A stretch of 64,000 nt of DNA from Henckelia pumila (lineage: Eukaryota > Streptophyta > Magnoliopsida > Lamiales > Gesneriaceae). The notes below the pieces were generated by a model that was given only the letters and a program-made list of their open reading frames with translations, did not search any database and had not been told where the DNA came from. The translations under genes and the position numbers were made by a program. Shown here one piece after another: positions 24,736-36,567 of this stretch; the stretch's first letter is position 1; every line of letters begins with the position of its first letter. The stretch spans positions 174,561,991 to 174,625,990 of the forward strand of contig NC_133120.1 of NCBI RefSeq assembly GCF_033568475.1. Reading direction: 5' to 3'.

Positions 24736-27369
24736 ACTTTTGACAACAACTTTGCATCTATCCATACAGAAACAAGTATGCTGACAAAAACATAAATAGA
24801 AGAAATAAAGAAGACCAAAATCTTATTTAATTATGACAAATGTAGATCCCATATGTATAAATCTCAATTACCTGACTTACCAGTGCAACTTAACTCTTTA
24901 GAACTTGAGTAAAATGCTATCATTTTTCTTTCTCAACAATCAACATAACCATAATCATTTAAAAACCACCCATATTACAAGGCACCCAAGAACCAAATAG
25001 CCCGCTAAAAATTCAAACAAATCAATCTCAAAATGCAGCAAAGCAAAATTATTCTAAAATGGTTGCATTTCCATATTAATGAAAAATCTCAGCCAAACTT
25101 TTCTCCATGAATCCTCTTAAGCAATGATATTTCATACTCAAAAATTATACATGTGAACAAAATATCCAAAAAATATCATGAATTAACACCAATAAATAAC
25201 ACAAAGTTGTAAGTAGACATAGTAGATCATCATACTAGCAACAAATAAGCCCACAAACAGATTATGCTTCCGCCACCAATTAATTAGGTATTGAGAAGAT
25301 CTATGTCACAATTAAGGGCGTAACATTCAGATGTTAAAAACTTTATCACGAAACAAAGGACAATCCCTAACATCAAAGAAAAACGGAAATGAAGAAAAGT
25401 AAAAATTTAGTGCCAAATTTAGAAATAGAAACAGAGTAAACCTAACAAATAGAGTCTCAAGCATAGATGCAATATATAGATAAATACACACACGTATTGA
25501 TTGACAAATTGGTTCCATCGTGAATTTTCTGAGGGCAAATCAATGGGTAGTGAGAGACGGCGATGATGTTAGGTTATTGTGGGCCCTCAGCTAACTTTAT
25601 CGGTAAAGCAAATGTATTTACAATGTTAATTTTTTTTGGTGATTTTTCCTTTTTAAGGTTTTGAAAACCTTTTGTCAGCATAACAGACTCTAGAAATAAT
25701 ATTTGTTGATCCAAATAAGATCCCAAAAATCCAGTCAGACCTGTTTAGAGGAGGCTTTGATACCCAACCCCTACCCCCCACCCCACACACAAAAACACAC
25801 AATATAATGTAGATATGCCTCAGGGGCGACGCCCTATCGGAGTATCAGGGATACCTCCTATGCATATGCTGCATAACTTCAACGTAAAGCCGTTGATGAA
25901 GTCACTCAAACAGAAATTTTGTGCATAGGAACAAGTTTGAGAATCATCTTAACAGCTTTTATTTTGATTGTTTATTTTTTTTTATCTGCATTTTCAGTGT
26001 AACATCCATTTCCATTATTATGAAAATCATCAAAATTATCCATTTCTCTAGGTTATCAAAATTGCTTCATGTATGAGAAGTAGTATCTCCCCGAGTCCCC
26101 TCCATGAAAAATCTAGGTCACACAAAGAATCAGAGGTATCTGATTTTGAAAAATAACTGTCTGAATCTTCATCGAGACTAGAACCACCCGACAAACTACT
26201 GTCATGTCCCCCTTCACACCATGAATGAACAGTACTTTTCACTAAAAGAGTACACCCTACAAGATTTTTATAAAAATATATATACCATGTCCCATGGTAG
26301 CTACCCAGACACCCAACCCACCAAAAAATATTTGATGCTCTTGATTTTTTACATTGGATCAAAAGCGACACTTTCATGACTAATCTTATTTTTACGGTAA
26401 TTTTCCAACACGGGGGTATATATTAAAATTTCAAAAATAGCCCAGAAGCTAGGATTTAGCGTGGGAGTAAGCTTATCAAATTTTGGTTGATAAAAAAAAA
26501 AATTTATTAAGCCTTAAATGAGCTTACATATGCCAAAACATAAATGAATCATAACGAAGAACATTGGTAAAATATAAAAACCCTAGCCCTAAAACCTACC
26601 CTAACCCCGTACCTAATCTATCGCCGCCACCGCCACCTCACTCAACGCCAATCACCGCCGACTTGGCTGGCATCCGAGCCGAACCGTCACCCTAAAGCAC
26701 CAGCGCAACACCCGGAAACCGGCTAGATCTGCAAAGTCGCACTACCCACGCACAAACCCTCGCTCAATCTCAATCGAAAAATTAATCACTCAGAGCAATA
26801 GATCTAAGAAGAAAAATTAACAGCAAACCGACTGCCAAGAATTAAATAGAAATCATCACAGATTCAACGACACCTTACGGACAATTATCTTATCATCAAC
26901 AAAAGAAAAAAATGCAAAAATTAAAGAACAATGAAAAGAGAAGATACCTTGAGAAATAAACGAACGACTTCGGGCGACAAAGGTAAGCTTAGGAAAGAGC
27001 AGATTGAAATGACGAAACACACGAATGTTTACTTCTAAAATAATTTGAGAATTGCCATATTATACATACAAATATATATATAATATAATATTAAAAAAAG
27101 TATATTATTTAGCTTATAATTATTTTAAGGGCAATTTGCTCAAAAATTCCTAAATGCAAACATGTTTTGCTTTGGGGTCCCTAGTCATAAAATATGGTGC
27201 AAAACAAAACAAGATGTGGTACAAAATCATACAAGATGTGGTACAAATTAACAAAAAATGTGATACAAAAAAGTGGTTAGGGAGTGCAGAGCAAAACATG
27301 TTTGCATTGAGGATTTTTGAGCAATTTGCACTTATTTTAATATTATAATACAATTATTATAAAACAAAA

Positions 27370-27530
27370 ACTCCTATGAGACGGTCTCAAGTGTCATTTT
27401 TTTAGATGAGTCTCTTGTATGAGTTATCCATTAAAAAAGTATTACATTATATGCCAAAAGTATTACTTATTATTATAAATATGGTAGGGTTGACCCGTTT
27501 CACGGATGAGACTGTCTCACAGAAATGTTA
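27370..27530. mobile_element. MITE, GAGACGGTCTCA family, copy 1
   Basis: Left end CTATGAGACGGTCTCA (about 27374), right end GAGACTGTCTCACAGAAATG (about 27508-27527) form a terminal inverted repeat of about 20 bp. The interior is shared with copy 2 about 285 bp downstream. Confidence 0.65.
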
Positions 27531-27654
27531 CTCTTATTATAATATGATGACAAATTTATTTTTGGAGGTGGTGAAAATTTGAGTGAGTTAGATAATGCTT
27601 GTATTTGAATGTGTTGAGTTGAGTTTATTGTGTATCTAAAAAACAAGACAAAAA

Positions 27655-27812
27655 TTTCTATGAGACGGTCTCAATGGTCTTTTTTTTAGACGAGTAACTT
27701 ATATGGGTTATCCATTAAAAAATATTACATGTTATGCCAAAAGTATTACTTATTATTATAAATATGGGTAGGGTTGACCCGTCTTACGAATAAGACTGTC
27801 TCACATGAGTGT
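27655..27812. mobile_element. MITE, GAGACGGTCTCA family, copy 2
   Basis: Same ends and interior as copy 1, same orientation, with similar short flanks on both sides, so the pair may be a local tandem duplication rather than two insertions. Confidence 0.65.
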
Positions 27813-29471
27813 TACTCAAAAAACAATTATAATATAATGTTGATATATTCATATTTGGAAGAAATGAAAATATTCCGTGTAAAAGTAGATAGATATTTCT
27901 CATGCTTTAATAAATTCAATTTTTAATTATAAGAATTAATAAACTCATGGCACAAAGTTATGATCGATTCAAGAATAATATTTAGGCAAAATGTCTAGAG
28001 TGTGACATATTTAGTTCTTAATTATATCTTTTTTTTATTTATCAAATTTAGTCATTCTCGTCAAAATCGTGTCACTGAATGGCTAATGTTATTGTTAAAA
28101 TGCATACTTATGTTGTTAAACACACACGTGCATATCTTGATAAACTTGTTAAAAGCACACGTATATGAATAGACAAAAATACTACTCATTCTCGAGAGTA
28201 TATGAATAGACACAGGAGATGGTGCAAAGATGTTCGACCTTGTTTGCGGAGAACGGCGTGTTAATATTTGAGATGAGATCATACATGCCTATCATTCATC
28301 TAAAACATAGGTATAATTTCATTTCCATACAAAAGAACGACTAAAACCCACCATGATCCTGTGTATACCAAGATTTCAAATATAGTTGAAGATGCAGGCA
28401 GTTACAATTAATATATAGTATGCGGAGAACGTGATACTACAAGAAGAAAGAAATAAGAAAATGGCAGTGTCTGATAAAAGAACAAGTGTCAATCCATACG
28501 AGTAGCTCAAAATGCAACAACATACATTGCCAATAATATTCAGCAGTGTGCCTTAATCGTATGTAATTTGAATGTAAGCCGCATCACACACGAATGGGAT
28601 ATCAGCATACATCCCAGCCAGCGAACACCTAATGCACTCCAAAACCATGAACAAATAGGCAAAATTAAGCTACAGCCGTCCAAAAATGCATGCCAATCTT
28701 ACCCCAGTATAATGCAAGTGGCATCCAACGGCTCACTGTTCCGATAACCTGTAATGCAATCTCCCGAAGCATGCCCATAACCACATGGAATCTGAAGAAA
28801 TGTGGACATTCCTTTCGCCTTACTATTCCAAGGTATGCCACGAAGAAATAAGCCATTAGAAACCAGCTCGGTAATCTTCCAATAGCTCCCAAAAAAGGGT
28901 AGGTCACAAACTCGAAATCCTCCAAGAAAGGATGTAGATGATAGGCTGTTTCGGCATACATCCATGTTTCATGAAGTGGCATCAAATAAGGGACACATGC
29001 AAGAGTTCTCCACCACCATCTTGGCTTCTTCGTCATGGCAGGGTATCTATAACTATAATGGACATCTTTGGACGCTCTTGGTGATAATGGTAATCGATGC
29101 CTCTTGGATAACTAGCTTAGGCATAGTACATAACAATCTGCCTTGTTCCCCATGTAAAAATGGTGCTGATGATGCAGAAAGATCTAAATTTTGGAAGCCT
29201 GCCATGATAATTTTAAGATTGAAGTTACATGAATAAAGACATAGCTAGGAACACTTGAATCCCTATGAAATGAATCCATATTTGATTTTGAACCATTGGA
29301 AGATAAAATAGGATTTGAGACTCCAACAAGAGGAGTGTTGATTTTGTCTTCTTGTTTATTTTGGGATATCCAACCATTTCATTCGAGCCCTATAATCCTT
29401 TATATTTATTATAAGCATTAACTAAAACTCACTACCTTTCACAGTTAATAGCACTTCCCGCCTAGCCCATC

Positions 29472-29585
29472 ATGTCAGCATTATTAGATTTGAACTTTGA
29501 AGAAACTGCTTATTACACCTGCATGTATTCTGTTACTACATTTGGATGTCAGCATTATTAGATTTAAACTTTGAAGAAACTGCTT
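29472..29585 (+). repeat. 40-bp direct repeat, two copies, in the TIC20-like intron
   Basis: ATGTCAGCATTATTAGATTT starts at 29472 and again at 29546 (period 74), each followed by ...AACTTTGAAGAAACTGCTT, with one difference. Confidence 0.85.
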
Positions 29586-30066
29586 TTTAATCAATTAAAT
29601 AATTCTTTTAAAACATAATAAAAATACAAATAAATATAACAAATTAAAAATAAACATAATTAAAATTAAAAAACTACTTTAAAAAAATGCACATAAATAT
29701 AAAAAATAATATTTTTTTTAAAACATAATTTTTTTTAAAAAGTATACATAATATTCCAAAATAAAAAACAAACATGAAAAAAAAAACACATGAATTAAAC
29801 TTGACACAAGTAAATAAAAAAAGAATTTAATTGATTTTGAAAAATATAGTCGTTGACCTTTTTAAATATTTTTATTAATTATTCTTAAATTTTTTGATTT
29901 TTTTTACAAGTTATTTAATTTATTTTTAATTAAAATCATTTTTATAAATTAAAATAATAGATCAACTAAGATCAACTCATGTCCATGTTTAAAAAAAAAA
30001 AGAAAAAACAAAAGATTGATGAGGCCCGCGCAAAAAAAAAATTCAAAAAAAAAAAAGAAAAACAAG

Positions 30067-30240
30067 ATTTGTGGGCTTCACCGCGCGAAGACTCTCCGCG
30101 CGGGGCCCACAATATTGACTGCACGCGGCACGCGAAAGTTTCCGCGTGCAGTTTCATTGCCCCTTGGAGGGGGCAATGATTAAATGGGGCGATCAAGTTG
30201 GGCTTGATCGCCCAACTTGATCACCCCTTGGGCTTGCTCT
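30067..30240. repeat. String of four perfect hairpins in the TIC20-like intron
   Basis: H1 30071-30110 (GTGGGC...GCCCAC enclosing CCGCGCG/CGCGCGG), H2 30118-30152 (11-bp stem ACTGCACGCGG), H3 30154-30179 (10-bp stem TCATTGCCCC), H4 30187-30213 (11-bp stem GGGCGATCAAG). H4 competes with a longer hairpin, 30191-30222 (GATCAAGTTGGGC / GCCCAACTTGATC, 13 bp). Flanks are A/T runs. The right edge, GGGCTTGCTCTTAA, resembles a PIF/Harbinger-type MITE end, but no matching left end was located. Confidence 0.85.
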
Positions 30241-31740
30241 TAAAACCGAGACACAAGAACGATATTTCCAACATTTTCAACACTTAAAAGTTACTTCTCA
30301 ACTGGATATAAAATGCTTAATCATTTCAATTTAAAATATTGATCATATATCATAGGAAGCAAGGATGCTTGGCTACTTTCTCTGAAGGAGGAAAAGTTAC
30401 AAGGATAGCAAATCCTGCAGGATACATATGGTAACACCAAAACTTTTTCATGAAGATCTCATTATGTGATTAAGGTACCAGTTGAACGCAATTTGATAAA
30501 TATACCTGAAGCTGGATACAATTTCAGGGATGGAAGAGGAGTCCATAAGCTTCTATTACACGAAAACACAACCTTGTGTAAGTTAGGAATCCGTAAAACT
30601 ATTGAGTTGTGCACTTCGAAGATGCGCGTCTTGTAATAAGTCAAACCGCTAGCCCCGGATGTCAGAGAGCATCCGCTAATATTTATACTCCAGTTTTTAA
30701 TTCAACTTCCAACACCCTACATGACAACATTAGTTGTGTACTTGCTTTCTGTCCCACACAGAGACAAACACCAAAAAGAGACTGAATGATATTCAAAAAG
30801 ATCCCGAGTAATAAATGTTTCATTATGTTTGTAAGCAGACACACACTTCCCATATTTGCAAACAAATACTTCATTGCACAAATACTCAATTACAGACATA
30901 AAAAAATTAATATTGCAACAATCACAAACGCCCCACAGCTTACTGTCAATGACAACTGACACAACATCACATTTCCATTCGGGTGAGCTAAAAGCCTAAA
31001 CTAGATACAAATCATAAATGTTTATGTAAATAAATTCATTTCTAAAACAAATCATTACAACAATTCTAAACAAACAAAGTCATTGCCAACTCAAAGTTCA
31101 AATCCATTGCAAGTAAAGCATTTTCCCAACAAATCACACAAAATTTAAATTAAATACAGTACCAGAACAGTAAAACCAAAACTCAAATCACCCTAAAAGT
31201 CTACAAGCTTTGGTCAGAACACACTGAATGCGCTGATTTATTAGCAGCCAAGACCCAAACAGGAAAAATCACAAATTCGACAAAACATCAGGAAAAATTA
31301 TGAGCAATAAGCCTGTCATCAACAAAAAACATCCAAAATATTCAAAAAAAAAAACAAGAAAACAGAAGTTACCCAAAAAACATGGACCAGATGAAGCTGA
31401 TAAGCTTCAGATAAAGAGCGCGATTTACTATGTGAAGGAAGGGAAAAAGCGGATCTAAGTCAAGACAAGTGGACAATTGCTATCTGGCCCAATTTCTAAT
31501 AACCCTTCCGGCCCAACATCCAACACAGTCACAATAATTCTACTTGCTGTTGTGTTTAAAATCAAGCACATTTGTCCCATTTATTATTGGGTTCTGTCGA
31601 TGCTAGCGAGGCATCGCGTGTATAAAAATTGAATCGTTGATTTGAGTATTGTCCGAATGGGATATGATCAACAATTCTCATTTATAGATGGTTCTGAACT
31701 CGATTTTTAAAAAGGGAAGGTTTTAAAATATTATTAATTT

Positions 31741-31923
31741 GGAAAATGCTACATTTACAAGGAAGATTAGAAATTGAGTTACAAGGTGTATTTGAATTTA
31801 CAAAATTATCCTTATATTTTATTTGAAAAAAAAAACTTTGAAAAATTCATTTAGGATAATTTTGTAATTCAAATGCACTTTGAAACTCAATGTGTAACTC
31901 CATTTGTACATGTAGCACAATCC
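31741..31923. mobile_element. MULE-type foldback MITE
   Basis: 183 bp with arms of about 70 bp that pair almost throughout (TGCTACATTTACAA... against TGCTACATGTACAA... on the other strand; both arms end ACAAAATTATCCT). Flanks tattaattt (31732-31740) and tattaatgt (31924-31932) are a 9-bp TSD with one mismatch, the Mutator length. Confidence 0.8.
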
Positions 31924-32173
31924 TATTAATGTTGCGTATTTTTGGGTTTTTGGATTACTAGACTGTAAGCCTAAAAATAAAATTTTTTGGGCAATGACAT
32001 ATAACTCATTTAGAATCAAAGTTGATTGCGGCTTTTTAGGCAGGTGGAGGATGAATGAGTCGTGAAGTAGACCACTACCACATAGTCCATAATTGTGCTA
32101 GAAGAACTGAAAGCAACTGCTGAAGGATTAGACAAAAGCATAACAACGTGTTTGGATGTCTAAAAAAATATAA

Positions 32174-32240
32174 ATTGAAATTGGAATTGAAATTGGAATT
32201 GGAATTGGAATTGGAATTGGAATTAGAATTGGAATTGAAT
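32174..32240 (+). repeat. (GGAATT)n microsatellite
   Basis: About ten imperfect hexamer units (TTGGAA/TTGAAA/TTAGAA) just upstream of the Gypsy-3 LTR. Confidence 0.9.
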
Positions 32241-32372
32241 TTTAAATACATGGAATTGGAATTTCATTATAGTGTTTGACAAAAAGTTAAAATATATTTT
32301 GGGAATTTGATAGTATAAATTTTTTATAAATGATATTTTGTAAATTTTTTTTAAGAAAACCTAAAATTTATA

Positions 32373-34384
32373 TGTAATGCCCCGATTTTATTATAACTGA
32401 GTTTAATTGAGTTAATTAGAGTTTTCAGTAATTGAGGGCCGTTTTGATATTCGCAGGGGTTAGTTTGCAACTTTGAAAAGTTGGGGGACCGAAATGCAAA
32501 AGTTGGATTTTTATATATATATTATCCTTGCAAGTGGCCAATCACATCACTTCATCCCTCACTCTCCCCTTTCCTCCTCCATTCGTACGTACTGAAGCGA
32601 GGAAGCCATGGAAGCTTTTCAAGCTTTTCTTCCGTCCGATTCGCACGATCCGTCCGTCAGATTTTGATTCCGAGTTGAGATTCACGATCACCGCAACGAG
32701 GGCTTCGTTTTGACGTAAGTTTTGCTACGATCCTCGAACTTTGATTTTTGTTGGGTTGTCAGAATTTGATAATCTTGGAGTATGTTGTTCTTGAGCTAGC
32801 ATAGATCGTGTATTCGAAGTCGGTTCGGAAAAAGAACGAAGTTTGGATTTTATATGAATTTTGAGGCAAATTTCGAAAATGGGGTTTTGGATTCTGGTTG
32901 GATTTTGGTTGGATTTTGGTTGTTTTATTGGATTGAAGGAGGATATGAGTTGATCGGAGTTGATTGATGTTGTTGTTGATTTTTGGTTTGACCGTTTATA
33001 GCCGTTATGCCGTCGAAATCGAGTTTGGATTATCGGTTGTTTTGTTTCGATTTGATTTCGGATTTGATTGAATTGGTAGATTGATATCGAATCCGTATAT
33101 TCTTTATTTTCAGATTTGGTTTGGAGTTTCGGGTTTGGATCGAACTTGGGAGTTGATTCGAGTTGAGAATTGAAGACGGTATATTGATTGAATTTCCTTG
33201 TTTTGATTTGTTGTGATTCGATTGATTATTTATTTGAGTTCGTTGTTATTTTCAGATTTGAATCCTCGACGAACTTGAAAGGTAAAAGACAACATTGAAT
33301 TGAATGGGGTTGAATACTTGAGTTCAAATTGATTCTCGAGTCCCAAAAATCACATACTGCATGTTATTTGTTTGTGTGAACTTGATTGATTATTTGTTTT
33401 CACTTGCAATCATATTGAGCCGATTATTCGATTCGTTTTGAAGATAGACGATTTAGGGAGCTATATTGAAGTGTCTTTGGATTTCGAGTTTTTCCAAGTG
33501 TCATAATACTTCTTATAGTTGCTCTGAAGTCTAGGGGTTTGAGTTGTACGACATCCACCCCGAAAGGGTGTGTAGGTGTGTTGTTGTAATGACTTGGCCC
33601 CGGGATCCCAACCGAGTACCGATCGATATTTCGATTATCTGACTTTGATAATCCCGAGTTTTTAAGTCATGCATACATTCATTCTCATTTTGAATTGTTA
33701 TTGCTTGATACTTTTCGATATGAGATGTTTATCTGATATTGCATGTCTGTCCCTTTTACTTAGAAATTATATTTCTAACCCGTTTATCCGGCTGTTGTTT
33801 TTGTTTGTATGTGTACTTGGCAATAGAAGGATCAGGAGCTGGACCAAGTCGCTTGGGTTAGCTCGGGGTGAGATGATAGAAGTGAGACACCGTGTTGTAG
33901 GGTCGAGTTTTGTTGAACCTGTATTAGTTTTGTTGAGTCGTTTGAACACTATTATCAAACTCGACTTAGTGTTGTATTTGGGCAGAACTTAGAATGTTGA
34001 ATGTTCTAATTATTGATATGTATGGGTGTTTGAGCTTGGAATTGATTAGGGTTGTTGTGGATTGATTTTGGTAGTGTTTCCAGGCTTCTGCTCTCTCTCT
34101 GCCCGTTTGGCCTGCGCGCGGGCGAGGCCAGTCCTCGCGCGCGCGCAAGCAACCTGGGAGGGCTCGGGAATTTTGGCCCGCGCGCGCGCAAGCACTCTCA
34201 TCGCGCGGGCGCGAGCCTTTCGCGAGCCCTCTGCCCACGTAGCCTGCGCGCGCGCGAGTTGATGACCTCGCGCGGGCGCGAGGCTCTTTAAAAAAAAAAA
34301 AATTAGTTCTTTTTTTTCCATGGCTCTTCGTGTTCGATTTTGTTTAATTATTCGATATTAGAAGATTAGAAACGGGGTCTCACA
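32373..34384 (+). repeat. Gypsy-3 5' LTR (about 2.0 kb)
   Basis: Starts TGTAATGCCCC, ends GGGGTCTCACA, five bases before the tRNA-Met primer binding site TGGTATCAGAGCG (34390-34402). A TATA-like stretch TTTTTATATATATATT is near 32507-32522. A CG-rich hairpin array lies near its 3' end (34110-34285). Confidence 0.8.
34110..34285. repeat. CG-dinucleotide hairpin array in the Gypsy-3 LTR
   Basis: Three long G+C inverted repeats in a row: CGCGCGGGCGAGG-ccagt-CCTCGCGCGCGCG (about 34116-34146), a CGCGCGCGC arm (34178-34190) facing TCGCGCGGGCGCGAG (34201-34215), and CGCGCGCGAG-ttgatgac-CTCGCGCGGGCG (34249-34277). Open frames across it are composition artefacts. Confidence 0.75.
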
Positions 34385-34389
34385 TTAAG

Positions 34390-34402
34390 TGGTATCAGAG
34401 CG
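34390..34402 (+). promoter_or_regulatory. Gypsy-3 primer binding site (tRNA-Met type)
   Basis: TGGTATCAGAGCG follows the LTR by 5 bases. Confidence 0.85.
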
Positions 34403-34706
34403 ATAAGTTTCTTGGATTTGAACTAGATTGAGCGGGGTAGATCGAGTCCGCATGAATTGAATTCTCGCATGAGATTGATTTATTTAAATGATTATTTTAA
34501 ATACGTGCGAGCATGCTTTATTGATTCGTGAATTAATTGAATTACATGAGTTATGATGTAATTAATAAAGCATGAATTATGCGATATTTATCTGCCTTGT
34601 GCTATTATCTGTTCTCGTATATCATTGAGATTCATGAGTTTTGGACACCGAGGTTATGAGATTGAAATTGAGTTTGAGATATTGTGTCCTAACCCTTTGA
34701 TATCAG

Positions 34707-36567
34707 ATGGAACCTCGACGATCTTTGAGGAGGAATTCACCACCTTTGACTCCTCCTTCTACTGAGAATCCGCCGCCAGTAATAACTCCTCTGAATGATC
34801 AGGGTAGTACTGGAGTGGATCAGTTTGATGCAACCGCGACCCCGATGGAGACTCTGTTGAAGAGATTTCGATCTTTCCGATCGCCTACCTTGACTGGTAT
34901 CGAGAACTCCATTGAATGTGAAAGTTGGCTAGATGACATGGATGAACTCTTCGATTCCCTCGACTATAACGATGACCGCAGAATCAGGTTAGTCATTCAC
35001 CAGCTACAGGGTGTTGCCAAGAATTGGTGGACCACAACCAAGAGGGCAAATGAGAATCGAGGCACCGTTGTCACTTGGAGTTTATTCAAGACTGAGTTCT
35101 ACAAGCGGTTCTTTCTTGTCTCGTATCGTAAGGAAAATGGTGCCGAGTTTGCGAATCTGAAGCAAGGGAACTTGAGTATCGAGGAGATGTGAGCAAGTTT
35201 GACAGTCTCTTGAGGTTTTCACCTCACGTTGCAGATCACGAGGAAGCCAAATCCGATCATTTTATCAACGGCTTGAATCCTGAGATTTTCACCTTGGTCA
35301 ATACCGGGAGACCCAATAACTTCGGAGATGCCATGGATCAGGCAAACGGAGCTAAAGTTGGACTTTTGATGCAACGAGGAAATCAGGTAGCTCCTCAGCA
35401 TCAGCAGAGATCTTTTCAGAATCAGCCTGTTCAGTTTCAGCCTCAGCAGTCCCAGTATTAGTACCAACCTTCTCAGCAGTCGAATCAGTCTCAGAGGGTT
35501 GAGGGAGGCAACAGTGGCAAAAACAGGCGAGATCAATATAGACCGAAGGGGAAGCAATTCAAGAATTCTGGGAGCAATTCATCGAGTTCCAGTGGCTCTA
35601 GACAGTTCAGTTCCGGACAGAATTCTGGGTTTTCAGGAGCATCGTGCAGTAATTGTGGAGGACGTCACCCAAGTGATCAATGTCGAGTCGTGTTTGGTAG
35701 TTGAAATATCTGCCAGCAGCCAGGTTACTTTGCTAGAGTCTGTCCTCAGTGAGGATCCGATAGATCTCAGAGCGGCAGTTCTTCTCGACCGCCAGCTCAG
35801 CCCAAGAGATCAGCTTCTGCGGTCCATTCTTTTCAGCCCCAGCAACAATCTTGTCAGGGAGGTAATCAGAATCAGAACCAACCTCCTCGACAGCAGGCAA
35901 GGGTGTTTGCCCTGACTGAGGATCAGGCCAATCCAGCTCCGAATGACGTGATAGCAGGTAACTGTTCGATCTTTGGTTATCCTGCGTTTGTTTAGATTGA
36001 TACGGGTGCTTCTCACTGTTTTATTTCTGAGAGATTTGTCGTGATACATGATTTATTTGCTGAGCCATTATCTGGCGTCGTTTCTATTACATCACCTTTG
36101 GGTGGGGAAACTGTTTCGGTGAGATTGGTCCGTAACATTGTGTTAGAATCCTAGGGGAATTTGATTGAGATTAATTGCATTGTACTTGAATTATCTGATT
36201 TTGACTGTATTGTCGGGATTGATGCTCTGACCAAGTATAGGGCGATAGTAGATTGCTTTCAGAAAGTGGTTCGATTCAGACCTGTTATGGCAGATGATTG
36301 GAAGTTTTTCGGTAAGGGTTCTCGATCCAGGATTCCTTTGATCTCTGTGTTATCCATGTCTCTCTTGCTTCAGAGAGGAGCAGAAGGATCTTGATTTATG
36401 CAGTATATGTTCAGAGGTCTAGTCCTGAATTGACTGAGATATCGGTGGTTAGCGAATTTCCTGATGTATTTTCAGACGAGATTCCTGGTTTGCCGCCGAT
36501 TTGAGAGATCGAATTCAACATTGAACTTGCACCAGGTACTCAGCCTATTTCGAAAGCACCTTATCGA
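34707..36567 (+). pseudogene. Gypsy-3 gag-protease-RT start, broken
   Basis: Gag starts at 34707 (MEPRRSLRRNS...), with the retrotrans_gag core VTWSLFKTEFYKRFF. A frameshift near 35189 moves the frame; Gln-rich linker to 35460 ends in TAG. A CCHC-like region (CSNCGGRHPSDQC, 35645) is followed by a damaged second knuckle with TGA. Protease (IDTGASHCF, near 36000) is preceded by TAG in place of a codon. Further stops occur near 36152, 36394 and 36502. The frame ends in the first RT residues at 36567. No enzyme can be made. Confidence 0.88.

Larger units (their letters stand above)
23487..28552. other. Intergenic / upstream DNA between the 80-aa gene and the TIC20-like gene
   Basis: No coding sequence could be supported. 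Visible items: a palindrome cluster at 24575-24735, an AAACCCTA telo-box-like word at 26587 followed by a GC-richer stretch (26600-26760) that looks like a promoter or 5' UTR, an unexplained Ser/Asp-rich open frame on the minus strand at 26048-26377, and two MITE copies at 27370-27812. Exon-like sequence near 26945-26990 (minus strand, ...CTCAAG followed by GTATCT) may be a 5' UTR exon of the downstream gene. Confidence 0.4.
28553..30683 (-). pseudogene. TIC20: TIC20-I-like chloroplast inner envelope translocon gene, decayed
   Basis: Exon 1 is about 30506-30683 (ISGCSLTSGASG...PSLKLYPAS, transit-peptide-like) with donor GT at 30505. Exon 2 begins at 29198 after AG and ends at TAA 28553-28555. 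The splice gives ...YPASGFQNLDLSASSAPF. The body (MTKKPRWWWRTLACVPYLMP... from 29036) is the conserved TIC20 core with four predicted membrane helices; TIC20 is the channel component of preprotein import at the inner chloroplast envelope. Defects: no in-frame ATG was found for exon 1, a one-base shift occurs near 29090-29100, and a 4-base insertion (TAAT) near 28675 creates a stop after HFWTAVA, cutting off the last 34 or so residues that remain readable downstream (AYLFMVLEC...AAYIQITYD). The core is very well conserved, so loss is recent, or the sequence has errors. Confidence 0.82.
30684..32372. other. Region upstream of the TIC20-like gene
   Basis: Holds a probable 5' UTR exon near 31372-31440 (minus strand, ending GTTTTTTGG before GTAACTT), a MULE-type MITE (31741-31923) and a GGAATT microsatellite (32174-32240). 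No protein-coding gene was recognised. Confidence 0.4.
32373..36567 (+). mobile_element. Gypsy-3: 5' part of a Ty3/gypsy element, truncated in RT
   Basis: 5' LTR 32373-34384 (TGTAATGCCCCG...TCTCACA), primer binding site at 34390, gag-protease-start of RT, then abrupt loss of homology at 36567 inside the RT N terminus (ISKAPYR). No 3' LTR is present. The junction continues into a copy of sequence from downstream of the polygalacturonase gene. Confidence 0.85.

Noticed and set aside
33966-34321. Several overlapping Ala/Arg-rich frames on both strands.
   Set aside because: Produced by the CG-repeat hairpins in the Gypsy-3 LTR; no domain or codon bias.
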